Part shown: piece by piece, positions 46,331 through 58,595 of the stretch
Position numbering within the stretch: the stretch's first letter is position 1
Layout: each line of letters begins with the position of its first letter
Origin: Tenodera sinensis
Lineage: Eukaryota; Arthropoda; Insecta; Mantodea; Mantidae
NCBI GenBank assembly: GCA_030765045.1
Contig: CM060965.1
Location: 149,030,374-149,094,373 of the forward strand
Direction: 5' to 3'
Length of the DNA stretch: 64,000 nucleotides
The notes under the pieces: generated by a model
Told to the model about the DNA's origin: nothing
What the model saw: only the letters and a program-made list of their open reading frames with translations
The model's database searches: none
Program-made: the position numbers and the translations under genes

Positions 46331-48159
46331 GGTTGTCCATGTGAGATTTCACTTCTTATAAAAGCAAAATACAATTTGACTTAACTCTAATCTTAAACAT
46401 TAGAGAATTCTGGTGCCACTTGGTAAAGATAAACTTTGTACACTGAACTCTGTAATTTTTTTATAAACCATATTATCAGGTCGAACACTATTGGGGACGG
46501 TGATAGTCACCATGTTTTATGAAATCTGAGGCAGTATTTTTGTGCAAGCCCTCTGAAATAATTCAAATTGTAAATATAGAAGCAACAGTAAGCCCCTGAA
46601 ATAACTATGTTAAAGTATAGGCAGTGTAAGCTGATTTCTTTTCTTCATGTGTGATACAACGGAGGGAGAATAAGAATCATAGTCTAAAAGTGAATAATTA
46701 ATTGTGAAATTTTGTGATATGTATAAAAAGGAACTATATCGTGAATAATTGATTGAGATTAATTGAGTGCAGAGAGATTAGAAGAGAACATTGACTTTTC
46801 ACAATCACGAGCTGTGCCTAACCATTTTGTTTGTTAGCATAGTCCGCCATATTTAGCGAGAACATTGTAAAATAATTTCATGAGAAGAGTGTTCAAAACA
46901 TTCATTAAAACAATATTGATTGTTTCATCTATAGAATAGATCCACACTACTCCCTGTGATAACAGTAATAGAATCTTATAGCTCTCAGACTGATGCTGGG
47001 CCGCGAGTAATAAGATTTCGTAAAGACTTTCATTCCCACGAAAAAAGCTAAATAGCACCTCTACCGTCATCTTACATTAACATCAACAACATATTAAAAA
47101 TCGCTACAAATCTTACCATTAAGATGGTTTATGACGGCATACATCGTACGAAATTACCCTCTTCCTGGTACCAGTACCAGAATATGAATGGCATAATTAC
47201 CATGACAAGATATCAATGACGTCATCACCGTCACAGCATAATTTTGTCCAATGTTTCTGTAAAAAACCTGAAATCGGCACTCTCGTAAGTGCAGCAACTT
47301 TCGAACATTAGAATCACTCAATGAATTTATTTTAAAACAAAAGGTTTCTTGGTATGCCCACTTTCCTTGGTAAATATTAACGATACAATTAGTCATACTA
47401 TATAGCGTTTCACTCTTAGAAGACAGTATGGAGTTAAATGGGACATCTCTGTCTCTATCTAGTGCATACAAGTTGCCATTAGCCGCGTCCTTTTCTACCC
47501 TCGCTCTGTTGCCAGATTCCTAATAGCATGGTATAAATATTCATTTGTTATAAATTTCAGGTTTGAACACATTATCCTATGCAGAATTTTTTTCTCTATC
47601 AGGTTATATCCTTTTCAGGGTCATTATACATTTCTATAGGTCCAAATTTCTTCAGAAAACGTTTTTTTCAATAGAAGTCCGATATTTGCTGTTTCTACAC
47701 TCATCACGCACTAGCTAACAAACTAACTGCTAGAATGCATCTATATTTTTTTCTTAGGTAGAGTAAACTATAGTGCTACTACCTGCCTACTTTGAATTCT
47801 CTATGTTTACCCAGTTAAGTGATATAATTTTTTAAATTAAATGTTTTCGGAAAATTTTATATATGTGCACTGCAAAAGTTACGCAGTGTGAAACTTTTTT
47901 GTTATTGGGTTTACATCAGGGAACCAGCGAGAACAAATGTTGAGGAAGGTTGGAGAAAGTTTTTAAAATAAACCAAAAGGCAGTAACCTCTTTCTTTTAT
48001 CCAGTAAGGCAAATAAAAGGTATTCATCTATTCAGCGTCAGGCCTGACACAGAAGATAGTATAAGGAGCAGCACTAACATTAGTTCGAAAGAAGCCGTGT
48101 GTGTAACTGTGAGCTGTTATTGCGTTATTTGTTTAATATTTTTGTAAATATTTGTACTT
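46331..48159. other. unannotated AT-rich sequence
   Basis: No gene could be supported. The 105-residue minus ORF at 47154-47471 has no recognisable domain. Confidence 0.4.
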
Positions 48160-48860
48160 ATGGAGGGTGAAGCTAGGAAGGGACGATATGTTGGTAAATT
48201 AAGAAGTAAGGAGCGCCAAATAATTATGAATGTGTTAGATTATTTTTGAAGTAAAATGCGTTTAAGGCAGTAAAAGAAACAGCTAAGGCTGTTGAGTGTT
48301 CAGAAGCAGTAGTGTATAGGATTAAAAAGGAAGTAATGAAAGGACTTCTAAGAACGCCATCGAAAAAGAAAGCAAAAAGGGCGGGACTACACAAAACGCT
48401 AGGTTAACGCAATATGATTGAATAGTGCAAGGTGGAGTGCGGCGAATTGTTCATTCTTTACTGTTTGCAAATATTCCACCCATGCTGAATATAATTTTGT
48501 CACGATTCAACAGTGATGAGACCCTACCAAATTTCTCAAGGGCCACTCTGATTTGGGGTTCGAATATGAAAGAAAGGGTAACAAGTGCATATTAATAGAA
48601 AGAGACGATATCGATATCATCAGATGGCGACATAAATATCTAAAAGACGTAAAAGGTTTAGGGACCAGGGGAAATCAATTGTTTATACAGACGAGTCATT
48701 TGTAAATTTAGGTCATACAGTAACAAAGGCGTGGAGGGATACCAAAGTTAAAGGTGCCCGTCTCGTCAAGCAGCAATTGAAGGACTAAGTACAGGACTCT
48801 GGCCACCTCGAGTCGCTCGCGGAGAAAGATTCGCAACTAGTACATGTTGCAACACTGCGC
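48160..48860 (+). pseudogene. decayed IS630/Tc1-superfamily transposase
   Basis: From the ATG at 48160, the first frame reads MEGEARKGRYVGKLRSKERQ then IIMNVLDYF before a TGA. Continuing in shifted frames gives VKETAKAVECSEAVVYRIKK, an N-terminal helix-turn-helix. After a deleted zone, about 48575-48760 reads ERDDIDIIRWRHKYL, then IVYTDESFVNLGHTVTKAWR and DTKVKGARL. This is the first catalytic Asp block ('YTDEs.VN.gHT..k.W.D') of the insect DDE_3-type transposase. Next come GLSTGLWPP and ARGERF, the 'GLSTGL..P.GKG.RLI' block. The second and third catalytic acidic residues are missing. Stops and frame changes make it non-functional. Confidence 0.7.
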
Positions 48861-49156
48861 TCCATTTAACGTGTACTGTCTTTTAAGGGTGAGACGCGCT
48901 TTAGAAAATGTTATCGTTGAGCAGAATCACAAGCTCTGAAAATTATACCAATAATGTGGTTTCATTAGTCAAACTAACGCGTTTTTCGTTTCTCCATCCA
49001 CAACATTTTTCATATTCTTTTCGTAAACATCTTTTGATTTTTCTGGAATTAATAAACTCTCAGCGTTCTTGGCTTCGTTCAAAATGTCAAGCGGAATACA
49101 ATCCAATTTTCAATAGTTTTATCATTATCTTCCATTCTCCTCTAAGTGTTGAAACA
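48861..49156. other. unannotated sequence
   Basis: Nothing I can support, apart from the possible 3' remnants of the transposase. Confidence 0.35.
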
Positions 49157-49285
49157 AATGAAATATCTGAGAGGCAGAAGTTGAACTGAAAAATTCAATG
49201 CCACAGCTGGGATTTGAACCAGAGATCCTCCGCTGACCAGGTGGTTGCTGTAACCATTAAGCTACTGTGATAACCTGCCAGAATG
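49157..49285 (-). repeat. tRNA-like SINE, left arm of an inverted pair
   Basis: Minus strand: 'acagtagcttaatggttaca', then 'tctggttcaaatcccagctg', 'tggcattgaatttttcag' and 'ttcaacttctgcctc'. It has A- and B-box positions and is followed by the same tail as its partner at 49325-49450. Confidence 0.65.
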
Positions 49286-49324
49286 CTACCGAATCCTCCA
49301 ACGGATTCGTATTTTTCTGGAGGT

Positions 49325-49450
49325 AAAGTACCTTCTCAAGGTACAGTAGCTTAATGGTTAGAGCACCCATCTGATGAGCGAAGAATCTATGGTTCAAATC
49401 CCAGCTGTGATATTGAATTTTTCAGTTCCGGTTCTACTTCTCAAATATTG
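49325..49450 (+). repeat. tRNA-like SINE, right arm of an inverted pair
   Basis: 'acagtagcttaatggttaga', 'atggttcaaatcccagctg', 'gatattgaatttttcagtt', 'ggttctacttctcaaatatt'. Nearly collinear with the left arm, with the heads pointing away from each other across a spacer of about 40 bp. Confidence 0.65.
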
Positions 49451-49897
49451 TCCACACACGGCTTGGGTGTTTAAAAACACCGACAGTATGTTTGATGGCA
49501 TAAATAAAAAATGGAACATCTGCGTAGCAACTTAATAACGTCATATAACTGTGGATTCTGATATATTGTAATTTTTCATTTAGGAAATCAAATATTTTTA
49601 GGTATTTTAATACTAAAATTGTATAAAACGTTGCATGTAACACGTGTATAATCTTCCCATTGTGACACTCGTAAAAATTGGCGCATTCGCTAACCACTCG
49701 TGTCACAATCAGTAAAACTATACACTACTTGCATAAATAATTACTATTAGGTACATGAAGCTTATTGTAGCCAACATTCTCGAATAGGGGTCTTATCATA
49801 CGTTTATTCGCATAGTGCAACAGTAACAAACTGCAAACTGAAATGCTCATTCGCGACTTATAGACGCCGGTTGGTTTTATAGCGAATTCTAACCCTT
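49451..49897. other. unannotated sequence
   Basis: Nothing I can support. Confidence 0.4.
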
Positions 49898-49899
49898 CA

Positions 49900-50073
<174 letters not shown>

Positions 50074-50240
50074 AGAGCTAATTGACTGAGAAATAGCGGC
50101 CCATGGCTGCGGCGATCACATATACCGGTCGGGAGGGCTCGGGGCAATGAACACGTCCCATCCTCTAGTACTGCACCCTGTTCATGGTGTGCAGAGGTGG
50201 AGGACGCAGAGGCTTTGGCCCACCGTTGCGCCTGGGGTTA
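50074..50240 (+). repeat. SINE family B, 5'-truncated
   Basis: 'gagaaatagcggcccatgg', 'accggtcgggaggg', 'tctagtactgcaccctgt' and 'gcagaggtggaggacgcag' match the family B body. It starts immediately after the (GGA)n array. Confidence 0.65.
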
Positions 50241-51335
50241 GTTAGGAAAACCTATTTATATCCACTACTGCAACTACAACATTTCATAAATATGTATAGG
50301 CAAACTGTATTAATGCAACACAAAACAATGATAACGTTTACAAAACTGCTCATTTATAGCTGAATATTTCATGTTAAACGCTTCACTATGTTGTAATATT
50401 TACAACAGCGCAATTGGTATTCTTTTCTGTAAAACATACATGACCTTTACAAAATTCAAATAACCTTGTAATGTTAATCCTCGTAGAGAAACTTACGTAT
50501 ACTTATCGGAATACTATGATTTAGAAAAAGAGCTTTTCCACTTCATTGTCACCAATAAAAAAATTCCCAACAATATCCATCACACCAAAATAAAAAAAAA
50601 ATTCTATTAGTAGTTGTCCCTGCATATTGCTGTTACCTGAAGCAAACTAAAGGAAATATTGTAGAATTGTAGAATTTGTAGAAATGAGGCTCGAGCCGAG
50701 ATTTCTTTAATTTACGAGATTCTGTTACGCAAACAATATAATCCTATGCTATATTCTGCACAATCGTTTGTATTAATATATTGAATAAACTATAGCAGGA
50801 ATCTCTGGTGGACTTCACCGATAATTTTTGATCCATAAAAGTTCTGCAATTAGTATGAATATACATTGTATATGATACAATGACTAAACTGCAATTAGGA
50901 TTAGCTTCCTTAATAATTCCTTTATAGCTATCCTGCCAACAGGTAGAAGACCTTAAGGGACGACACAGGCTGAAATAAATAAAAATACAATCGCACGTTG
51001 TTCAAAAGAGCAAACCATTGCGATCTCCAGGCAATTGTGCTCACACTGTTCAAAGCAAGTGTTTTCTTTTGTGCTAATACAAAAACTAACACATTTTGGG
51101 GCTTCCTGGATCCATGTTAGTTACTCTACCAATACATAGAGCAGGTAATGGGAATGCAGTCAAGTATTTACTCTGTCCGCTTACTAACACAATTGGAAGG
51201 ACTGACCGGTTCTGTGAGGTACAGAGACAACAGCTGGTAGGTGATCGGTGAGATGCAGAGTGGACGGGGTTAAAACTACGATGTATGGGAAATGACACAT
51301 TGAGTCAGTTCTCCCCATCTATGGCATAGAGGTAT
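50241..51335. other. unannotated sequence
   Basis: No gene could be supported. Confidence 0.4.
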
Positions 51336-51339
51336 TGCT

Positions 51340-51625
51340 TACAGGCCAAAAATAATCGATACCCAGATTTCACTTGAAATCCCCTCACCATTAACTACCC
51401 TTTACAGTTAACATTTTTAGAAGATTTTACTTTTTCAAAAGCGATTCTAATGGTTTTGATTAATTGCTATATATTTAAGATATTTATATGGCAAATAAGT
51501 TATCTTTTTTGGAAAATTCTGGGAGGACATTTATGTAATTTAGCTTAGTGAATGAACTATAATATCTATAGTGGACAAAAACTTACTACACAAAGCACAT
51601 AATTTGTTTTAAGTAACGTTTTACG
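51340..51625 (-). repeat. family C repeat, central fragment
   Basis: On the minus strand: 'aaaatcttctaaaaatgtta', 'aaagggtagttaatgg', 'aaccattagaatcgcttttg' and the 'cataaatgtcctcccag' counterparts. Confidence 0.5.
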
Positions 51626-51629
51626 TGAC

Positions 51630-53845
51630 CAAGCCATAACCAACACATCTGTTACTGTTGGTTAGAATATTTAAGTATTTGGCAATTTTTTTAAAGTGCA
51701 GCCGCTATTCAGTTTTTTTTCCTGATGTCAAGGAAAATGTATGGAATGTCAAAGCCAGCGTGTACAGACTTTTGATGCTGCTTTCTATTCTGTTTGAAAC
51801 TACCATGAAATTTGTAATGAACCTACTTCTACCAAGGTATATTTTATTTAACATGCAGTGCATAGAAAAGTAAGCTTTCGTGGGAATTTTTGTAATAGTC
51901 ATATACAAATAAATGGTAATAGAAAAATGCATATGAATGTACCGCGTCAGCCTTTTTTATTCCATATGTGGGGAACATTCATGTGTGGCGTTATTCACCT
52001 GCCCCTAGTACTGAAGGATTTCTCTCTGGGAAACCCCAACATACATGAATACCAGCCTGGTCGCTGCTATTTGCTACACACAAATCATGTCCTGTCATTA
52101 GGTAACCTGTATTTCAGCTTTTGGAAGGTGCGAGAATATTCTTCATCTTTATAACTTACTTCCAAAGCTAAATCTGAAGGTATTCCGAGAAAAATAATTG
52201 AGTTTCAATATCAGTTTACGCTATAACTGGCCTTGCTATTCATTATTGAAGTATCTTGTGTTTTAAGCCACATATTAAAGCTGAAATCCTTAAGTTCACC
52301 GACCGAAATGACTCTGAAGTTGCAGTCAATTTTCGTCGGGTCGACCACTCTTATTTACGGTTTCATCGACTAGGCAGGCAATTGTTTGGGTAATTCCCTT
52401 CTATATAGGACAACAGGTTACCGGCAGTTTCCAAAAATTCAATATGGACGACTTTACACTAAACAGACGAAATTACGCCAAAAAGCGGTGCTGCCAATGT
52501 ACATAATAAAAACATTATTTCTAGCCTCAAATAACACAGGGTTAAAGTAACATAACGTACATTCAAACGATAATAATGCTTGAACATGTTACCACACAAC
52601 ACACGATGAACCTACTCACCTTGTTCTGCAGTAACACATTTGGATAAAATGACTTTCGAGCGCTAAATATATTTAATGCACTGCTGTCTTGCAAACACAA
52701 AAATAACAACAGTAACTATAACTGCATATAATGCTGTGAAAGAATTCAAGACAAAATCATGCAAACACGAGCAATACAGTGGCATCCACAGATTAATATG
52801 TAAATAAATTAATTAACACGACGTATAAACAAAATCTTGTTTCAAAATCTCTCGGTTGGCCTCTCTGCAACAGGTTAAAAAAACAAGGGCTACTGTGGCA
52901 ACATAATGGATCCAATAACACCTTGGTTATATGCTACAAGCAGTTGGCGCTACTAATGCAACCTAGCAGATGGAATATCATCAAATATAATCAGACCACG
53001 CCATAATGGGGAGGGGGGGGATGTCATAGTTGTTTTTTTGGGGTATCCCAATAAGCTGTGTCCTCTATACCAGGAATGTCCTGTCCGTCTCTCTCTAACA
53101 TTCCCTTTCATGCGTTTCCCTCATCTGTTTCAGGGTTGAAGGATCAAGCGACGGCGTTCGGTGTGCTGTGGCGGAACGGTAAAATTGGCAGGTCTGTTGA
53201 GAACTCGTTCTTTCTCGTCTGTTACCAAAACTCCTACTTGTGAGTAGCTAAGGTTATTTTAAACAGACTTTTAAACGACTTTTCGTTAAAAGAGAGCAAA
53301 CGAATAAAATCTTTATTGTAACTATATTTTAAAAAAGTAATTCTCTTTAAAATTAAGAACATTAAATATTTAATAAGGAACTTAATAATTTTACTGCAAA
53401 TTAAATTCATGAATAATCATAACATATCAATTATCATTCCAACAATCATAAGGTATTAAAGGAGTCAACCGGCAGCCGCGTAAATATTGATGTCATGTTG
53501 GAATCGTTAAGGACCCGTGATTGCTATCTCACATCTTCGAATATGGTCACCCCTTGGGGCTTCCCTTCATCCCTTACTTCCAGGGGTCATGTTGAAAGTT
53601 CAAAGAGCTCACTATGGTCTACATGGTTGCTGTGCTCTAGTTTCTGTTACCCTTCCGTCTACAACTTCTAGTTCCTCATACCCAAGCCACGGCCCATGCC
53701 ATAAAATATTGCAATAGCAATTTTAAAAAGCCTTGGTTCCTTGTTTGAGAAGCAGTGGTTCATGTTTAATAGTGTACCTTTAGTTGTGTATCTTTGCCTC
53801 TATAATGCTGGCGCAGAGTGACGGTACTTAAACATACAAATGGCC
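51630..53845. other. unannotated AT-rich sequence
   Basis: No gene could be supported. ORFs at 51858-52154 and 53058-53243 show no recognisable domain. Confidence 0.4.
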
Positions 53846-53849
53846 AAAA

Positions 53850-54500
53850 TCCAGTCCAGCTACTTTTCTAACACTTTATCTTTCCTCCAAAATGTTATAA
53901 CAAACACACAGTTCTCTTCTACTGACGTTAACCCAGCCTACAGTTTTCCCTGATATTACAACTCACAACTGTTTACTTCTCGTAACCTTGACTCAGTCCT
54001 TTCACTGTCTTTCTTCACTTTCTCTGTCTCTCATACACTAACTCTGAATACAATCACTCAACGCTTGTTAAAACTTCTTCACTTCTACGCGATGTACCTA
54101 TCACGACAATTGTAACCCCTCCATACATACATAGCTGTCTCTCACTCACTCGCTCGCTCACTCACTCACTCACTCATTCATTCATTCATTCATTCACTCA
54201 CTCACTCACTCACTCACTAACTCACACACTGACCGACCGATGTCTGTAACCCTTATTCTCTCTGTTGTTTCCTCGCCTCCTTATATAGCGGGGATGATGT
54301 CACATGGACCTTTCTCAACTTCCACAAACATGCCGGCGATGACATTGCCAGATCTGTCTCGAAGGTTCTAGAAAACCTTTTGCGTTGCTACTTGATTGTT
54401 GTTAGTCACATGTTTGCGCGAGTGGAGCGGTGTAGGAAAGCTGGATCGTGAGCGCCGCACCTGGCAATTGGTGTGAAGTAGCTTAGTCCCGACCGTCCTT
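53850..54500 (-). repeat. LTR-like promoter/polyA repeat, family L, copy 2
   Basis: On the minus strand it is collinear with 27920-28490. It has 'cggtcgggactaagctactt', 'gaaccttcgagaca', 'gagaaaggtccatgtgacat', a better TATA box ('cgctatataaggagg', complement near 54280), 'gaagttttaacaagcg' and 'gtgtatgagagacagagaa'. It ends with an AATAAA-like signal degraded to 'gataaag'. A TCAC/TCAT array (54142-54225) replaces the (GT)n of copy 1. Confidence 0.55.
54142..54225 (+). repeat. (TCAC)n/(TCAT)n microsatellite
   Basis: Tetranucleotide array with CTCG, TCAC and TCAT variants within the LTR-like repeat. Confidence 0.9.
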
Positions 54501-54639
54501 TGTTGTGCACGGTGCCATATGTCATAATAAGTTCAATATTAGTAGTAGAACTCCCCATAAAGTGCATCCTTTTTTCCCTAATTGTTTTATACATTTTTAA
54601 AATTGTAATACTTCCACGTTATTCTTACGTATTATGTTT

Positions 54640-54645
<6 letters not shown>

Positions 54646-54711
<66 letters not shown>
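54646..54711 (+). repeat. (GT)n microsatellite
   Basis: About 32 GT units ending in 'gcgcgt'. Confidence 0.95.
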
Positions 54712-54712
<1 letters not shown>

Positions 54713-55133
54713 TCGCAGTGCGTACGCGCCAATCTCGGAATGCTTTTGCCACTTGGAGACAAATTCACTATGGGATGCCCCTTTAATTTTAAAAGCTAGC
54801 AAACTGGCTGGCCTTTTCCCCCTTCATTTTATACCTATAAACGGTGCTGATTGCTTTTCCCCGTAGCGAGGATTTGGCGTATTTTCCGCGTTCCTTTCGC
54901 GAGGGTCGAGTGATTGACTGTCTTTCCTTCTTTCGAGCGAGTTGGATTTTGGCAGTGCCTTCATCCAGATTTCTGGATGTGTGTATATGTTATATGGCCT
55001 AACAAACTCGTATTGCCGCCTGAACTTTGGACTTTCTGTGTTATGTACTATTACTTGGGTTTTCCCGTTACTACTAAGCCCTTCAGATCGGATATGCATA
55101 CTTCACAACCACTTAGTTTGCACGCCCCCCTCT
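54712..55133. other. unannotated sequence
   Basis: ORFs here continue from the flanking GT and CA/CG repeats and show no domain. Nothing else could be supported. Confidence 0.4.
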
Positions 55134-55140
55134 CTACACA

Positions 55141-55171
<31 letters not shown>

Positions 55172-55188
55172 GCGCGCGCGCGCGCGCG
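55134..55188 (+). repeat. compound (CA)n-(CG)n array
   Basis: About 12 CA units followed by about 16 CG units, 55 bp of uninterrupted alternating purine-pyrimidine. Unmethylated or strongly maintained CpG would be needed to preserve it. Confidence 0.97.
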
Positions 55189-56535
55189 GTTTCTTTTGTT
55201 TTACCCCTCTGTAGATTTATTGGAAATATCTATTGTTACTTTGAAATATTTATACTTGACTTTTATAGGTCCATTGTGAGATGAAACGACAAGTTGTTGG
55301 CCGTGTCGAGAGTAATTAACTGTTGTTTTTAAGCTGTTTGAGTCTTTTTTTATTTATATCAACAATACTCCCGCATACTTAAGTTATTTATGGATCATTG
55401 CATTACGCCAAATGCCCGTGCATTTAATGCAACTGCTAAGCCACGAAGGATAAAGTTCTGAGAATTAGAAAGGAAATAAAGTCCTCAGGATTGATTAACA
55501 ATAGGTTTTCGTAGGCAAATGAGAAGCTTCGATTTTAGCAAAGTAGATTAGGGAATGTTGGTGAGTATAAGCAGGCGAGACTTGAGTCAATAAAAGAGCA
55601 TGCACTTCTAAAATTTGCGTCTTTTCCTTTGTCTTTTACAATGTTGCAGAAGTGTTTACTGTGATCATATCGTCAGCCGCAACTCCAAGGACCGCGCCGG
55701 GTTATATAAATTTAGCGGTCAGCGCTAGGGAAACATCCGCTGAACATTTTTGCGACTCTCGGTTGAATTGCTATTATGGTAATTTTTAAACCGTAAAGTC
55801 TGGATGCTTCTGAAGTTAGCAGATAGGATTCAATAGTTACAATTTAGAATGATATAAGTAAACAGCAGATTAATTCTTCAGCCACTCGCTTCAAACAGCT
55901 CGTGAATCACCTTCATTAAGTCTATCAGCCAGCTAAATGTTGTTAATTCTCAATCCACTCCATACCCTGAGAAAAACATCACATAGGTCATCACTGGTGT
56001 AACTGGCAGCGGATTCATCAGACAATGAAACTGAAAACTGCGTCAAAGGTGACGCACACATTTCAACGTCATCACGATGCAGAACGAGGATGCTACTACC
56101 TTCTCTGCAATATTAAATTTACATGTGAAAAGGTCATTTAGTTCCATACTAAGCTTATTTACAACAGTGATATTTGTATGGCAATATTATGATGCAACAA
56201 TGTTATGCTATTGCGTAGCCTTCAATTTTAATGCTTTCTTACAACCGAGATGTATATAAACATGACGGTAAGGAAAAATAATTTGAAGAGTGAATAGGAA
56301 GTAAGAATGATTGCAAGATTCCGGACGTTCGCCTATAGTTCACCGGATTCCCGCGGAAACAGCGGGCAATGACCCAGTGAGACTACGTGGTTGAGGCAAC
56401 CGTGGCCTCTCTTCCATTCCTTGTGTAGGTACGTGGACGGCGTCCCTTAGGTATTTAGGACACCTTCCTTCTAGGATGTCAAAACTCCTAACAATAACTC
56501 GCGGAACGAACGTATGTATGTAGCCCTGCCATATA
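55189..56535. other. unannotated sequence with one TATA-like motif
   Basis: At about 55702-55712, 'gttatataaattta' sits in a locally GC-rich context ('ggaccgcgccgg' before, 'gcggtcagcgc' after). It could be an orphan promoter or LTR relic. No gene could be supported. Confidence 0.35.
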
Positions 56536-56608
56536 TTGGTTCGCTCCTGTAACTTGTTGACATGCTCATCAGCATGCAAAGGACATATGGTTCGATTCCC
56601 GGCCATCA
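56536..56608 (+). repeat. tRNA-like SINE head
   Basis: 'ggttcgctcctgtaacttg' then 'atatggttcgattcccggcc', a good B box. The surrounding GC-richer sequence (56335-56535) may be linked to it but is not recognised. Confidence 0.45.
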
Positions 56609-56624
56609 TATTTTTGCTTTTTCT

Positions 56625-56745
56625 TCTTTAGAGTAGACAGAGGAAGCATTAAATTCCACTCACAAATTCCGTGTTAGTGTTTCACCGCAAATACATGTTT
56701 CGAGGACCCTTGAAATTCCACCGAAAGCATTTTGGAAATATACCC
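56625..56745 (-). repeat. family C repeat, 3' end fragment
   Basis: On the minus strand: 'ggtcctcgaaacatgtattt', 'gcggtgaaacactaacacgg', 'gtggaatttaatgcttcctc', 'tgtctactc'. Confidence 0.5.
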
Positions 56746-57185
56746 CTTTGAGTGTCCATTTTATCACCTCCGTTATAAACGGGGACGATTTTTGCAATTT
56801 TACGTCAGTAATGGATAAATTAATTATATCAACAATATGTGATTATAACAGTTCTTTACATTTCTTAAAAGTAACGCGCACATTTTAATCATTAGGAGAA
56901 CTTATATCAATGATTTTTCTCACATAAATACGATGGAGGAAGTATCATTTTTCATTATAACTAATCCTGTCAGTTAAAATTGTTTGCATATCTAGGGTAG
57001 TAGTGGGATTAGTATAGAATTTATATAATGCATTCCTCACATCCTGTATGTCACTATAGACCTTCTATTGTCATATGGGCCTTGACTTAAGAAACAACTT
57101 ATTGATGGCTGTTTTTATGCACATAGTGTTTTTATTAACTTTTACATTAAACTTATTCACTCCCGCATTAATATTACTAAAATCC
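56746..57185. other. unannotated sequence
   Basis: Nothing I can support. Confidence 0.4.
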
Positions 57186-57186
57186 C

Positions 57187-57212
57187 TCTCTCTCTCTCTT
57201 TATGTATATATA

Positions 57213-57264
<52 letters not shown>
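57187..57264 (+). repeat. (CT)n then (TA)n microsatellite
   Basis: Short CT run, then about 60 bp of AT/TA alternation with TAATA interruptions. Confidence 0.95.
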
Positions 57265-57795
57265 GACTAGGGAAAAATTCCTCTTCGCAGCCGACAATCC
57301 AATAGGGGAACAGTGGATTGAAAAGTCACAACACTGATTTCTCGACAAAGAGGGTTTGCTTATGTTATTACACAAATCCATTCTTTTATTAACCCTAAGA
57401 TTCAAGACTTTATTTACATTATGTTCCAAAAGTTACACTATGTATTCGATACATCGGTACTAAACAGAAACAATAAAACATGAATTATATAAATGGATGT
57501 TCCAAAGTAAAAGAATAGCAGTAAGATCAAAATACTTCTGACATAAGTAAATTTACATGTAATAGATTTGAAAAGTTTGAGAAGTTTTACATGTAAGTGA
57601 GAATTTGTTTTAAACAGAAATAAGCTCTTGAGCTATGGATATTATTAGAATCTACTGTTTACCCTTGTTTATACTGAAACTGCTCAAATAAATATAAGAT
57701 AGTAAATACTAAAATAATACAAAAAAGCAATGTTGTGATAAAATGTAGTTGTTCACAGTTTATCGTACTATGCATTAAAGGCAGAACATTTTGTT
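57265..57795. other. unannotated sequence
   Basis: Nothing I can support. Confidence 0.4.
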
Positions 57796-57799
57796 TTTG

Positions 57800-58595
57800 A
57801 TTAACAGAATGTGATGTATTGCACTGACATGGCTTTGTACAAAGAACTCTTATAAAAGCTTGCTTTTCACATTTTTCTTGATCAAATTAACTTGTAGATA
57901 TAAGGATGCAAATGGTTAAAGCGAGAGTCAAACTTTTCTTAAAGGAGATCCTATATTATGGCTCTGAGATTCAATGCTCTTTTTATCACCACAAGAAAAA
58001 ACGAATAATGCTTCCCAGTTGAATAAAAATTATTTATGCAAGTCCAAATGAATAACAGGAATATCTTGGAAATGGTTAATGGCACAAAAAGCTTGTTTGA
58101 AATACTTGTGTGTTAGAATGTGAGATCTAATTTTTTTCTGTAGTAAGATTTCTTCACTCTCTTACACTTAAATAATTATATAAATCATAGTTTGAAAGCT
58201 TTTTCAAGTTATTTCCAGAAAACACAACATAAGCATTTTATTTTTAGTAAAAATACCTTAAAAATGTGCTATTTAATAATTGCTAAGACATGTTTGAGGA
58301 AATCAAAATTAACGAAAATGTTATACAAGGAGTAGTTTGAGGAGGGAGATTTTTTAAAACTGTTGTGTGCTTGGAAGATGCTGAAATTAAACACCAATTT
58401 TGGTATTTAAAAGGGTTTTCGTTTTGGAGTTATGTTTTTCATACCATAGACACACACAGATCTTATAAAATGGCTTTTTTTTAATTCAGAGACCCTCAAA
58501 ACATGTATTTGTTTTGATACTCGGTATCAAATTTTTGGGTAGAATGCAATGCTTCCTCTACTTACTAAAGTATCTAGTAGAGAAAGTGATAAATG
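57800..58595 (+). repeat. family C repeat, near full length, older copy
   Basis: Begins 'gatgtattgcactgacatgg' and ends 'tctagtagagaaagtgataa'. Internal blocks ('gcgagagtcaaacttttc', 'ttggaaatggttaatggcac', 'atcaaatttttgggtagaat') are all present but more diverged than in the 45487 copy. Confidence 0.65.
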
